From the NCBI RefSeq assembly GCF_944327125.1, contig NZ_CALVGO010000008.1, positions 1 through 40,393 of the forward strand: a DNA stretch of 40,393 nt, given 5' to 3'. The notes beneath the pieces were generated by a model, which was not told the origin of the DNA, ran no database searches, and was given only the letters and a program-made list of their open reading frames with translations. Shown piece by piece: positions 1-7,995 of this stretch. Both the position numbers and the translations under genes were made by a program. The stretch is from an uncultured Faecalicoccus sp. (GTDB lineage: Bacteria > Bacillota_I > Bacilli_A > Erysipelotrichales > Erysipelotrichaceae). Numbering within the stretch: position 1 is the first letter of the stretch; each line of letters opens with the position of its first letter.

Positions 1-383
1 CGGATCCTTCCCTGCGCCATATCTTGTAAAGACCAGCTTTCATATAAACTGATCGTCACAACATATCCTTTAAGGATAACAATACCCATTGGATTGGTCT
101 TATATTGAAGCGTTGTATAATCTTCGTTTTTATTGGCTTCACTCTCATCGGAATCCGGATAGTCGATGATCACTAAAGTCTGATCAAAGTCATCATCATA
201 ATCGATGTGGGAACTTTCTTCATCATCCAAAGATGATTTTACAAATTCAGGCAGCACACCGATATGTTCAATCAAAAAGTTTCGTTCTTCTTCTGTAGGG
301 GCCACCGCATTGATCCAGCACCCTTTTTCCGGGGCATCGATACGGCGGGTTCCATCATCAAAAGTTTTGTAGAATTCTAACAC
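1..383 (-). CDS. corA: CorA-type divalent cation (Mg2+) transporter, N-terminal part (cut by window edge)
   Basis: My translation from a GTG at 383 stays open for 127 codons to the window edge. It begins MLEFYKTFDDGTRRIDAP, followed by WINAVAPTEEERNFLIEHIG and a very acidic stretch (LDDEESSHIDYDDDFDQ). This is the usual start of the soluble N-terminal domain of CorA/MIT-family magnesium channels. The pore domain with the GMN motif would lie beyond the window, so family membership rests on the N-terminal pattern only. A strong site (GAGGAGGG, 391-398) sits 7 nt before the GTG and fixes the start. A separate promoter, a 22-codon leader ORF and a possible RNA switch precede it, suggesting magnesium-responsive control. 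Distant members of this family transport other divalent metals. Confidence 0.75.
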   Translation of the reverse strand, partial: MLEFYKTFDDGTRRIDAPEKGCWINAVAPTEEERNFLIEHIGVLPEFVKSSLDDEESSHIDYDDDFDQTLVIIDYPDSDESEANKNEDYTTLQYKTNPMGIVILKGYVVTISLYESWSLQDMAQGRI

Positions 384-402
384 AGCAATCCCTCCTCTAT
401 GA

Positions 403-479
403 CGGAGACATTACTGCATGCCTCCGTTTTCCATCATGATTCGTATTCGTACATTATTACTTAACGGGTCCGGAGACAT
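403..479 (-). promoter_or_regulatory. Two mutually exclusive hairpins in the corA leader
   Basis: In the minus-strand RNA, the 9-mer ATGTCTCCG occurs at 479-471 and again at 411-403. Its complement CGGAGGCAT (one G-U pair) lies between them at 426-418. The middle segment can therefore pair upstream (long loop) or downstream (9 bp, 6-nt loop GCAGTA), but not both. The upstream arm is codons 1-3 of the leader ORF and the downstream arm overlaps its TAA. A ribosome lost at the PDP codons would thus shift the balance. No U-run follows the downstream hairpin, so any effect would be on translation or on Rho rather than on intrinsic termination. Confidence 0.45.
411..479 (-). CDS. Candidate 22-aa leader peptide upstream of corA (MgtL-like)
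   Basis: A short ORF begins MSPDPLSNNVRIRI and continues MMENGGMQ before TAA. AGGTGA stands 4 nt before its ATG and a TGATACAAT promoter lies just upstream, so it should be the first thing translated on the corA transcript. The N-terminal Pro-Asp-Pro followed by alternating basic residues resembles the MgtL leader of E. coli ([17 protein letters not shown]). In MgtL, acidic and proline residues destabilise ribosomes at low Mg2+. A same-frame extension to 605 exists, but it would run through the rnpB terminator and lacks a ribosome-binding site. The resemblance is short and the function is inferred. Confidence 0.5.
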   Translation of the reverse strand: MSPDPLSNNVRIRIMMENGGMQ

Positions 480-505
480 AATTTCACCTACTTTCATGCC
501 TAAAC

Positions 506-533
506 ATTGTATCACAAAAAATAAAAGCGAGAA
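506..533 (-). promoter_or_regulatory. Promoter of the corA leader (extended -10)
   Basis: The minus strand reads TGATACAAT, an extended -10 with the hexamer at 511-506. A poor -35 (TTCTCG, 533-528) lies 16 bp upstream. The start point would be near 499, about 20 nt before the leader ORF. Confidence 0.5.
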
Positions 534-563
534 GGACTCTTTGATCAAGATTTTACATTTTTG

Positions 564-592
564 ACAAAAAAATAACGGGATCTCTCCCGTTA
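564..592 (-). terminator. Terminator of rnpB
   Basis: An 8-bp perfect stem (TAACGGGA/TCCCGTTA, 573-592) with a 4-nt loop is followed on the minus strand by a U-rich tract at 571-564. It lies directly after the 3' end of RNase P RNA. Confidence 0.85.
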
Positions 593-594
593 TG

Positions 595-932
595 TTCGAT
601 TTCATAAGCCATGTTCTGTATTAGACAGTCATTTATCTATAGTAAATATACTATCCAGTCTTCCTTTCGTTTCATTCCGACTGGTTCCCCTACCAAATTT
701 GGGTTTCTCGCTTGCGGGGTTTACCCGTTCCACCTGTTCAGTTTCCTGAACAGCTCGTCTCTGTGGCACTTTTAAAGATTCTTTTCCATAGAAATCCCTT
801 AGGAAAAGACTCAGCCGTCAGGATCAAACCTGCCTGGATTTATGACTTCATCCAGCACAAACACTACAGTCATCACAGACTGTGCGAGCATGGACTTTCC
901 TCTAGCTTACGCCAGCGACTGTCGAAATCGTA
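595..932 (-). ncRNA. rnpB: RNase P RNA, Bacillus (B) type
   Basis: This is the catalytic RNA that removes 5' leaders from tRNA precursors. The minus strand carries the family's conserved blocks in order: GAGGAAAGTCCATGCTCGCA, GTGCCACAGAGACGA, GTGGAACGGGTAAACC, GCGAGAAACCCAAATTTGGT, AGGGGAACC and ACATGGCTTA. The ends pair as helix P1 (CGATTTC near 930-924 with GAAATCG near 603-597), which sets approximate boundaries. The order and length fit B-type RNAs of Bacillota. It starts 10 nt after the gpsB stop on the same strand and ends at an intrinsic terminator. The gpsB-rnpB pairing is also seen in Bacillus. Confidence 0.95.
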
Positions 933-941
933 TATGATCTT

Positions 942-1304
942 TTATTCCTGTTCTTTTACAGGAGCGCTGTTCGTTGTATGGAATACCGCATTTTCCAAAC
1001 GGGCAATACGTTTTAAGATATCGACCATATCTGTATTTCCATTCACAAAGTCGGCATTGACTTTGTCATTTAAATTCTGATTTTCATTCTTTAAAGAATT
1101 GATTTCCTGCTGAAGTTCTTTGATTTTTTCTTCATAGCGTGTCAAAGCCTGCGCTAATTCTTCCATTTTTTCGTCATAAGACTGATAATCTTCGATAACC
1201 AAATCTAAAAATTCATCAACTTCTGCCGGAGCATACCCTTTGATATCAACATGGAACTCTTTTTCAAAGATTTCCTGAGCGGTCAAATTCATTCCTTTTG
1301 CCAT
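942..1304 (-). CDS. gpsB: GpsB, cell-division and cell-wall coordination protein
   Basis: This 120-aa DivIVA-family protein starts MAKGMNLTAQEIFEKEFHVD and has the membrane-binding/PBP-docking pattern IKGYAPAEVDEFLDLVIEDY at residues ~22-41. A coiled coil follows (~45-85), then the short C-terminal trimerisation segment DMVDILKRIARLENAVF. GpsB is cytoplasmic. It docks to the N-terminal tails of class A PBPs at the septum and shuttles the elongation and division machineries. The PBP encoded divergently at 1990 has a basic N-terminal tail, so it is a plausible partner. CAGGAGG stands 7 nt before the ATG. Length and order agree with Bacillus GpsB plus a C-terminal extension (TTNSAPVKEQE). Confidence 0.93.
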   Translation of the reverse strand: MAKGMNLTAQEIFEKEFHVDIKGYAPAEVDEFLDLVIEDYQSYDEKMEELAQALTRYEEKIKELQQEINSLKNENQNLNDKVNADFVNGNTDMVDILKRIARLENAVFHTTNSAPVKEQE

Positions 1305-1366
1305 TTTGATTCCTCCTGAACACTACTCATTATTATGCCGTTTTTAGCCTGAAAAATCAACCATAT

Positions 1367-1395
1367 TTGAATGTTGAAATGTTTTCATATATAAT
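1367..1395 (+). promoter_or_regulatory. Promoter of recU-ponA, very close to the start codon
   Basis: TTGAAT (1367-1372), a 17-bp spacer and a perfect TATAAT (1390-1395) form a strong vegetative promoter. The recU ATG is only 7 nt past the -10 box, so the transcript would start at or within a few bases of the codon. Confidence 0.7.
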
Positions 1396-1402
1396 GAGAA
1401 CG

Positions 1403-1993
1403 ATGAGTATAGTGAAGTATCCAACCGCCATTTCTACGGTCCGATCGACAGGAGCTCAAGATCTCCATACGCACCGTGGAATGCGCTTAGAAAGCGATTT
1501 AAACGATTCAAACGCTTATTATCGAGAAGCCGACAAAGCTTTGATTTATAAAAAGCCGACACCCGTTCAAGTCGTTCATGTGGATTACCCGGCCCGAAAC
1601 AAGGCCAAGATCACGGAAGCTTATTATAAAACGCCTTCGACTACGGACTACAACGGCCTTTATCGGGGGCGATATATAGACTTTGAGGCCAAAGAAACCA
1701 AAAATAAAGTCCAGTTTCCCATCGGGATCATTCATTCTCATCAAATCAAGCATTTAAAGAAAGTGGAAAAACATGGAGGCATAGGTTTCTTTGTGATTCG
1801 TTTTACTTCATACAACGAAACCTATCTGGTTGATGCTCCTTTATTGATTCATGAAATTGAAACGATTTCCAAAAGCTCGATCCCTTATTCCTGGTTTAAG
1901 GAAAACGGGCACCAGATCCAGGAAGGATACATTCCCCGCCTGGATTATTTGAAAATCGTAGACGCCCTATATTTTAAGGAGGATAAGAAATGA
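1403..1993 (+). CDS. recU: RecU, Holliday junction resolvase
   Basis: RecU cuts four-way DNA junctions in recombination repair and chromosome segregation, together with RuvAB. The 196-aa product matches the Bacillus protein closely: NRGM-like HRGMRLESDLNDSN, KKPTPVQVVHVDYP, STTDYNGLYRGRYIDFEAKE (catalytic Asp and Glu-X-Lys) and GYIPRLDYLKIVDALYF at the end. I prefer the ATG at 1403 because Bacillus RecU begins almost directly with the matching K/RYP motif. The open frame extends upstream only through the promoter. There is no ribosome-binding site, so the mRNA may be leaderless. GTG 1412 is an alternative start. The stop overlaps ponA by 4 nt, a classic recU-ponA operon. Confidence 0.93.
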   Translation: MSIVKYPTAISTVRSTGAQDLHTHRGMRLESDLNDSNAYYREADKALIYKKPTPVQVVHVDYPARNKAKITEAYYKTPSTTDYNGLYRGRYIDFEAKETKNKVQFPIGIIHSHQIKHLKKVEKHGGIGFFVIRFTSYNETYLVDAPLLIHEIETISKSSIPYSWFKENGHQIQEGYIPRLDYLKIVDALYFKEDKK

Positions 1994-4440
1994 CACAGGA
2001 AAATAAAACCAAACCAAAAAAGCGAAGAAAACTCGATATTTGGAACAAATTAGCGATTGGTGTTCTTTCTATATTTTTAGTTGGATGCATCTCTGTCTTC
2101 TTTATTCTGGTCAATATCATCAACGATCCAGAAGGCATGCAGTTTGTCGAAGGAGATCTGACCACGATGTCCAGCTCCCGGATCTATGACCGGGATGGAA
2201 ATGTCATTTCCGAAATGGGCCCAGAGATTCGGGAAAATATCACTTTTGATCAGATTCCGCAAGATGTTATTGATGCTTTCTTAAGTATTGAAGACAGCCG
2301 TTATTTCGATCATAACGGATTTGACCTTCCTCGTTTTATCGCCAGTGCCATGACCAACTTACGATCGGGCTCTTTGGCTCAGGGAGGATCCACCTTGACC
2401 ATGCAGCTGATCGATAACACTTTTACTTCCAAGCAGAAAGAAAAGATCCAGGCAGAAAAAGGCGGCCTTTCCACCTTCGAAAGCATCAAGCTTAAGATAC
2501 AGGAAATCTACCTTTCACTGATTGCCGAACAGACTTTAGATAAAGAAGAGATCTTTGAATACTACGTAAACCGTATCTGGTTTGGTTCTGGCGACAACAC
2601 CCGAGGCATCCAGAAAGCGGCCAATTATTTCTTCAATAAAGATGTGAGTCAGCTGAATTTAAGTGAAGCGGCTTTCCTGGCAGGATGTATCAATGCCCCT
2701 GCCACATACAACCCGCTGAACAATTTGACAGATTCTTCTCAAGATTATCTGGCCAATGCGACCGAAAGACGAAACACGACACTTCAGCTGATGTATCAGC
2801 ACGGCTACATTACCGAAACAGAATATAACCTGGCCAAAAACACCCGATTGGAATTTGCCTTAAAGTATACCAATGTATCGGGAAACGATCCTAACGCTCC
2901 ATTTATTTATCAGGTGACGCAGGAAGTTATCGAATTGACCGGACAGGACCCTGCCGTTGTTCCAATGGATATCTACACCACCTTAAATACTGAACTACAG
3001 CAAGTGGCCTACGATATCTGTGCTGGAAATATCATTGATTTCCCAATCGAACAGCTGGATACCGGATTCTCAGTCATCGACAATAAGACCGGTGAAGTTC
3101 TCGCTGTGGGGGCTGGTCGTAATTATTACAATGAAGCAGTCAAAACGGACCGTTCCACTTATGAAAGACAGCCGGGATCTTCCATGAAACCGCTTGTGGC
3201 ATATTCTTCCACCTTTGATTTGTTAGGATGGTCCACAGAGCATAAGATCAACGACCACGGAGATGACTACTTCCATACAGGTCAGGACCTGCAGAACTCC
3301 GACAGGACCTATCGAGGCGTTGTCAATCTTCAAACAGCTTTAGGTCTGTCTTTGAATACCCCGGCAGCCCAGGCTATGGAAGAACTGATCAAAGAAACCG
3401 GCTACGATTATTGGGTTGAGTTCTGTAAAAAACTGGGGTATCGGGAAGATACTTATTCCAACTTCAACGAACAGTATTCCATTGGTGGTTCTTCGATGTA
3501 TGCATCTCCTCGTGAACAGGCCAGCGCTTACTCGATGCTTGCCAATGGCGGGACTCGAATCAACGACCATACTGTCCGCCGTATTGTGCGCCGTTCAGAT
3601 AAACAGGAAATCAAAGGCGATACAACCAAGTACGAATTAGTCAGTGAAGAAGCGGCCTTTATGACATCCTATCTGTTAGCGGGTGTCGTGACCGGAAATT
3701 ATCAAAACTTCAACGAGATTCTTTACAATCCAAACTACACGGTGTATGCCAAATCTGGTACATCCGACTGGGCAGACGCTGGTGTGAGTCAGGGAATTCC
3801 AGAAGGAGCCGCCCGTGATGAATGGTCGATTGGCTATACCGATTGTGTGACTGTAGCTGTATGGACAGGATTCAGCAAAGAAAATGAAGCATTAGGTTAT
3901 TACTTCACCAATAGTCTTTTATTTGATGCGACGGCGTTCCATATCTCGGATTATATTCTGGATTATTGTCAGAAATTCTATAACTATAAAGATATAGAGC
4001 AGCCAAACGGAGTTTCTCACTATGGAAGCGGCTATATCAAAACGGAATTCTTATCCCAAGGCGACACAAAGATCACCGGTGGAGGAAAAATTCAGGATTA
4101 TACAGATGACACAGAGGATAAAGATGACGAAGAAGACAAAGAAGAGGAAGAAGATATTGAGGAAGAAAATCCATCCCCTGTTGACCCTGGCACCGACCCG
4201 GGAACCGACCCAAGCCAGCCGACCGATCCAGGCACAGATCCTGGTACCGGCACCGATCCAAGCCAGCCGACCGACCCTAGTTTAGATCAGCAGCAACAAT
4301 GTATCAGCCAGGGAGGTACATGGCAAAATGGAGCCTGTATCTTTGGGGGAACGGGCACTACCGATCCAGATACTCCAACCACACAAGGGTTATTCACTCT
4401 TCCAAAAAACTTTCTATACAACATCTTCCGATGGTTATAA
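1990..4440 (+). CDS. ponA: Class A penicillin-binding protein (bifunctional transglycosylase/transpeptidase)
   Basis: This enzyme polymerises and cross-links peptidoglycan outside the membrane. The 816 aa run as: a basic cytoplasmic tail (KTKPKKRRKLD), one membrane segment (~22-43), a GT51 domain with catalytic Glu101 in IEDSRYFDHNGFD and the GGSTLTMQL motif, then a transpeptidase domain with S397-S-M-K400, S454-L-N456 and K588-S-G-T. A run of Asp/Glu follows, then Pro-Asp-Gly-Thr repeats and a terminal segment with a Cys pair (CISQGGTWQNGACIF). AAGGAGG inside the recU end serves the ATG, which overlaps the recU stop. The tail after residue ~690 is low-complexity and is not needed for either enzyme activity. 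Confidence 0.95.
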   Translation: MTQENKTKPKKRRKLDIWNKLAIGVLSIFLVGCISVFFILVNIINDPEGMQFVEGDLTTMSSSRIYDRDGNVISEMGPEIRENITFDQIPQDVIDAFLSIEDSRYFDHNGFDLPRFIASAMTNLRSGSLAQGGSTLTMQLIDNTFTSKQKEKIQAEKGGLSTFESIKLKIQEIYLSLIAEQTLDKEEIFEYYVNRIWFGSGDNTRGIQKAANYFFNKDVSQLNLSEAAFLAGCINAPATYNPLNNLTDSSQDYLANATERRNTTLQLMYQHGYITETEYNLAKNTRLEFALKYTNVSGNDPNAPFIYQVTQEVIELTGQDPAVVPMDIYTTLNTELQQVAYDICAGNIIDFPIEQLDTGFSVIDNKTGEVLAVGAGRNYYNEAVKTDRSTYERQPGSSMKPLVAYSSTFDLLGWSTEHKINDHGDDYFHTGQDLQNSDRTYRGVVNLQTALGLSLNTPAAQAMEELIKETGYDYWVEFCKKLGYREDTYSNFNEQYSIGGSSMYASPREQASAYSMLANGGTRINDHTVRRIVRRSDKQEIKGDTTKYELVSEEAAFMTSYLLAGVVTGNYQNFNEILYNPNYTVYAKSGTSDWADAGVSQGIPEGAARDEWSIGYTDCVTVAVWTGFSKENEALGYYFTNSLLFDATAFHISDYILDYCQKFYNYKDIEQPNGVSHYGSGYIKTEFLSQGDTKITGGGKIQDYTDDTEDKDDEEDKEEEEDIEEENPSPVDPGTDPGTDPSQPTDPGTDPGTGTDPSQPTDPSLDQQQQCISQGGTWQNGACIFGGTGTTDPDTPTTQGLFTLPKNFLYNIFRWL

Positions 4441-4444
4441 CGAC

Positions 4445-4474
4445 AAAAAGAACTGAGCGCGCTCAGTTCTTTTT
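4445..4474 (+). terminator. Terminator of recU-ponA
   Basis: A perfect 30-nt palindrome centred on GAGCGCGCTC is followed by TTTTAATTCTTTT. Its arms begin and end in A- and T-runs. Confidence 0.9.
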
Positions 4475-4500
4475 AATTCTTTTGGATATCCAAAGTTTAA

Positions 4501-4728
4501 AGGAGTCTAGTTAATTGGAGCCTGACAAATCTTCAATCGAAATCAAAAAGAATCGTTCATAAGATAGCGCTCAATCCCATGGAATATCAAACTTTCAATT
4601 TAATCGAAATAGGATCTTATGGACACATAGAGATGATGCTTCCATACGGAAGATTCCCACCGGATAAAGAGATTCACAAACCAGGAAAGAAAAGGGGCGG
4701 CTATAGGAAAGCTAAAAAGAGCCGGTAA
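4501..4728 (+). pseudogene. Unrecognised ORF remnant in a decayed stretch
   Basis: An open frame without its own promoter or ribosome-binding site runs from 4501 to the TAA at 4726-4728. The best internal ATG is 4579 (MEYQTFNLIEIGSYGHIEMM), and the frame ends in a basic tail GKKRGGYRKAKKSR. I do not recognise the family. The basic end, the lack of start signals and the IS-end-like repeats just downstream make it look like the 3' tail of a truncated mobile-element gene. It could also be chance. Confidence 0.3.
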
Positions 4729-4730
4729 TA

Positions 4731-4786
4731 AAAAACCTCTGGAAGATATCACGATTTAATGGTATCGATCCAGAGGTAATTTTTTA
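4731..4786. terminator. Hairpin with A-run before and T-run after
   Basis: CCTCTGGA (4736-4743) pairs with TCCAGAGG (4769-4776), with an inner GATATC/GGTATC pairing. AAAAAA precedes it and TAATTTTTT follows, so it could terminate transcripts from either side. Confidence 0.6.
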
Positions 4787-4790
4787 TCAA

Positions 4791-4882
4791 ACCCCGTTTG
4801 TTGACCCCGGTTAAGTTTGGATAATCGACATCCCCCAGTTGAAGACCCCAACTAGTTTGGTAAACCCCCGTTTAGCTTTGGT
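4791..4882. repeat. Degenerate ACCCC...TTTGG repeats, possibly an IS end
   Basis: Three units of the form (G)ACCCC, a short spacer and TTTGG occur at 4803-4820, 4844-4860 and 4864-4881, with a partial ACCCCGTTTG at 4791. Several short direct repeats at one place resemble the multiple transposase-binding sites at ends of some insertion sequences (IS21-type ends, for instance). No transposase is present, so the family is not assigned. Confidence 0.35.
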
Positions 4883-4892
4883 TATCCATTCT

Positions 4893-4929
4893 TTTTTATA
4901 AAAATGAGGACACAAGTCTTGTGCCCTCA
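4893..4929 (-). terminator. Terminator of pfl-pflA
   Basis: On the minus strand TGAGGGCACAAG pairs with CTTGTGTCCTCA across 4929-4905, followed by TTTTTATAAAAAA. The pflA stop codon is the first triplet of the stem. Confidence 0.85.
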
Positions 4930-5673
4930 GCAATTTAAATATTGTTGATACCGATCTGTATGAAGTAATGAATTGGCATTCTGAATACGATCCTGAGACG
5001 GTGGATCAATTCCTTCCAACGGATAATCCAATCCCAGTTCCTTCCACTTATAAGCTCCCAAAGTGTGATAAGGCAAAACCTCGACCCGTTCCACATTTTC
5101 CAGCCGGGACAAAAACGCATCTAGCTCTTTCAAAGCTTTATCTTCGTCCGTTCGATATGGAACCAAAACATGGCGTATCCAGACAGGCTTATGAATGGAA
5201 TCGAGATATTGAGCCATTTCCAGAATGTTTTGATTGTCCCATCCCGTCAGCTCTTTATGTTTTTTGGGTCCTATATGTTTGATATCTAAAAGAATAAGAT
5301 CGGTCACTTCCATCAATCGATCAAATTTTTCCAAAAAAGAAGGATCTTTAGAAAAGGGTTGCCCAGAGGTATCCAAGGTCGTATGAATTCCTTGTTCTTT
5401 GGCCAGACCAAACAGCTCGATCAAAAAGTCCATCTGTAAAAGAGGTTCTCCGCCAGAAACCGTGATTCCGCCTTTATCTTTCCAATAAGAGCGATACCGC
5501 AAAGCCTTCTTTAAAACTTCACTGGCTTCCTGGTCCGGTTCTTTGATCTTCCAGGTATCCGCATTGTGGCAAAACTGACAACGCATACGGCATCCTTGTA
5601 AAAAGATCACATAACGAACACCCGGCCCGTCAACCGAGCCGAATGTTTCAATCGAATGAATACTTCCCTTCAT
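4927..5673 (-). CDS. pflA: Pyruvate formate-lyase activating enzyme (radical SAM)
   Basis: This radical SAM enzyme installs the glycyl radical on pyruvate formate-lyase. The 248-aa product has IETFGSVDGPGVRYVIFLQG at the N-terminus. The [4Fe-4S] ligands come next in the CX3CX2C motif (GCRMRCQFCHN, residues ~28-38), then the SAM-binding GGITVSGGEPLLQ and DTSGQP. Length and motifs are those of PflA. It starts 3 nt after the pfl stop on the same strand, so it is co-transcribed and probably translationally coupled. Its last codon overlaps the operon terminator. Like all such activases it is oxygen-sensitive, which fits an anaerobic fermenter. Confidence 0.95.
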   Translation of the reverse strand: MKGSIHSIETFGSVDGPGVRYVIFLQGCRMRCQFCHNADTWKIKEPDQEASEVLKKALRYRSYWKDKGGITVSGGEPLLQMDFLIELFGLAKEQGIHTTLDTSGQPFSKDPSFLEKFDRLMEVTDLILLDIKHIGPKKHKELTGWDNQNILEMAQYLDSIHKPVWIRHVLVPYRTDEDKALKELDAFLSRLENVERVEVLPYHTLGAYKWKELGLDYPLEGIDPPSQDRIQNANSLLHTDRYQQYLNC

Positions 5674-5676
5674 ATC

Positions 5677-7923
5677 TTATAGATGATCGTGGCAAGTTCT
5701 GGCAATGACATCCAGCTGCTGTTCGCGAGTCAGGTCGATGAATTTTACCGCGTATCCACTGACACGAATCGTAAAGTTCTGGTATTCCTCTTTTTCCGGA
5801 TGTTCCATGGCATCTTTCAATTTTTCAACGCCAAATACATTCACATTCAAATGATGAGCTCCCTGATCAAAATATCCGTCCATAACATGAACAAGATTCT
5901 CTGCGCGCTCTTCATCATTGTGTCCTAAAGCACCTGGATTGATCGTCTGTGTATTAGAAATTCCATCCAATGCATATTCATATGGCAATTTTGCGACGGA
6001 ATTCAAAGAAGCCAACAATCCGTTTTTCTCAGCTCCATAGGAAGGATTGGCCCCTGGAGAAAGCGGTTCTCCCGCCTTTCTTCCATCCGGTAAAGTTCCT
6101 GTCGCTTTTCCATAAACCACGTTGCTGGTGATGGTCAAAATCGAAGTGGTCGGTTCACTGTTGCGGTATGTATGATGTTTACGAATCTTATTCATAAATG
6201 TCTTCAATAGCCATACCGCGATATCATCGGCACGGTCATCATCATTTCCATAACGTGGGAAGTCGCCTTCGATCTTATAATCTACCGCAATTCCATCTTC
6301 ATCACGAATCGGAGTCACCTTGGCATATTTGATGGCGCACAAGCTGTCTACTACATGAGAGAATCCGGCAATACCGGTTGCGAAAGTACGTCTTACGTCT
6401 GTATCGATCAATGCCATCAAAGCCGATTCATAATAGTATTTATCGTGCATGTACTGAATCAGATTCAATGTATTGACATACAAGCCGCTTAACCAGTCCA
6501 TCATAAGATCGTATTTATGCATGACTTCATCAAAATCCAACACTTCGCTGGTGATCGGCTTGTATTCCGGTCCTACCTGCATTTTGGTTCTTTCATCCAC
6601 ACCGCCGTTGATGGCATACAGCAGACATTTTGCCAGGTTGGCGCGGGCTCCAAAGAACTGCATCTCTTTTCCCGTCTGGGTAGCACTGACGCAGCAGCAA
6701 ACCGAATAATCGTCGCCCCATTCCGGACGCATCACGTCATCACTTTCATACTGTAAAGAAGATGTAGCCACGCTGACTTTCGCTGCGTATTTTTTAAATG
6801 GTTCTGGAAGACGGCTGGAATAAAGTACCGTTAGATTTGGTTCTGGACTAGGTCCCATGTTCTCCAGTGTATGAAGGAATCTAAAACATGTCTTGGTGAC
6901 CATATGACGGCCATCCATACCTAAACCGGCAACATCCAGTGTAGCCCATACAGGGTCTCCAGAGAACAACTGATTATAAGAAGGAATACGGGCAAACTTG
7001 ACCATACGGAATTTCATGACCATGTGATCAACCAGCTCCTGGGCCTTTTCTTCCGTCAAAGTTCCATTCTTCAAATCGCGTTCCATATAGATATCCAGGA
7101 ACGTTGAGATACGTCCAACAGACATGGCCGCCCCATTTTGTGTCTTAATGGCTGCCAGGTATCCAAAATATACCCATTGAACCGCTTCTTTGGCATTTTT
7201 AGCCGGCTGAGAAATATCATAACCATAAATGGCTGCCATTTCTTTCATATCCTTTAATGCCTGGATCTGATCCGCAATCTCTTCTCTTAAACGAATCACA
7301 TCGTCCGTCATCGTTCCATCCCCGCACAGGGAAAGATCCTTTTGTTTTTCTTCGATCAAAAAGTCGATTCCGTACAAGGCAACACGGCGGTAATCTCCTA
7401 CGATTCGTCCACGTCCATAAGTATCCGGAAGTCCGGTAATGATCTTGTTTTTACGAGCCATACGCATTTCCGGAGTATAGGCGCTGAATACGGCATCGTT
7501 ATGCGTTTTATGGTATTTGGTGAAGATCTCAGTGATCTTTTCACTTGGATGATATCCATAGGTTTCACAAGCTTCCATGCTCATACGAATTCCGCCGTAA
7601 GGCATAAACGCTCGTTTTAACGGTTTATCAGTCTGTAATCCAACGATCTGTTCCAGATCTTTCAGGTTTTCATCAATATAGCCTGGACCATACGCCGTAA
7701 GACTGGAAACAACTTCCGTTTCCATATCAAGAACACCGCCCTTGGCGCGTTCTTCTTTCTGGAGCTTCTGTAAAGCGTCCCATAAACGGTTGGTCGCTTC
7801 GGTCGGTTCTGCCAAAAAGGCTTCATCGCCATCGTAAGGAACATAGTTATTCTGAATAAAATCTCTTACGTTGACCTCTTCTTTCCATTTGGTTCCGGTA
7901 AATCCATTCCACTGTTCAAACAT
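5677..7923 (-). CDS. pflB: Pyruvate formate-lyase (formate C-acetyltransferase)
   Basis: PFL converts pyruvate and CoA to acetyl-CoA and formate by glycyl-radical chemistry in the cytoplasm. The 748-aa sequence carries the active-site cysteines in SVCCCVSAT (Cys409-411; E. coli uses an adjacent Cys pair) and the radical glycine Gly723 in RVSGYAVKF near the C-terminus. It also has [20 protein letters not shown] and [21 protein letters not shown] lies 7 nt before the ATG. The gene sits downstream of a ZTP-type riboswitch and a consensus promoter and is followed at once by pflA. A run of three cysteines instead of two is common in Bacillota PFL. Confidence 0.97.
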   Translation of the reverse strand: MFEQWNGFTGTKWKEEVNVRDFIQNNYVPYDGDEAFLAEPTEATNRLWDALQKLQKEERAKGGVLDMETEVVSSLTAYGPGYIDENLKDLEQIVGLQTDKPLKRAFMPYGGIRMSMEACETYGYHPSEKITEIFTKYHKTHNDAVFSAYTPEMRMARKNKIITGLPDTYGRGRIVGDYRRVALYGIDFLIEEKQKDLSLCGDGTMTDDVIRLREEIADQIQALKDMKEMAAIYGYDISQPAKNAKEAVQWVYFGYLAAIKTQNGAAMSVGRISTFLDIYMERDLKNGTLTEEKAQELVDHMVMKFRMVKFARIPSYNQLFSGDPVWATLDVAGLGMDGRHMVTKTCFRFLHTLENMGPSPEPNLTVLYSSRLPEPFKKYAAKVSVATSSLQYESDDVMRPEWGDDYSVCCCVSATQTGKEMQFFGARANLAKCLLYAINGGVDERTKMQVGPEYKPITSEVLDFDEVMHKYDLMMDWLSGLYVNTLNLIQYMHDKYYYESALMALIDTDVRRTFATGIAGFSHVVDSLCAIKYAKVTPIRDEDGIAVDYKIEGDFPRYGNDDDRADDIAVWLLKTFMNKIRKHHTYRNSEPTTSILTITSNVVYGKATGTLPDGRKAGEPLSPGANPSYGAEKNGLLASLNSVAKLPYEYALDGISNTQTINPGALGHNDEERAENLVHVMDGYFDQGAHHLNVNVFGVEKLKDAMEHPEKEEYQNFTIRVSGYAVKFIDLTREQQLDVIARTCHDHL

Positions 7924-7949
7924 GTCTTATCCTCCTCTTGAACGTATAC

Positions 7950-7995
7950 AAAAAAGCCAACCCCAGGCTTTGTCGGGCCCAGACGGTCGGCTCAA
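7950..7995 (-). terminator. Riboswitch-controlled terminator before pfl
   Basis: On the minus strand AGCCGACC...CTGGGC pairs with GCCTGG...GGTTGGCT, and TTTTTT follows at 7955-7950. The 5' arm uses the riboswitch core GCCGACCGTCTGGGC, so ligand binding and termination compete. Confidence 0.8.

Noticed and set aside
403-500. Known magnesium (M-box) or manganese (yybP-ykoY) riboswitch before corA
   Set aside because: None of their conserved blocks could be found in the leader.
480-605. N-terminal extension of the leader ORF (64-aa frame from 605)
   Set aside because: It would run through the rnpB 3' end and terminator, and it lacks a ribosome-binding site. Only the 22-codon end is plausible.
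712-1080. 122-aa plus-strand frame
   Set aside because: It is antisense to RNase P RNA and gpsB, with no start signals.
4022-4285. 87-aa frame inside the end of ponA
   Set aside because: It is a shadow of the repetitive Pro-Asp-Gly-Thr coding sequence in another frame.
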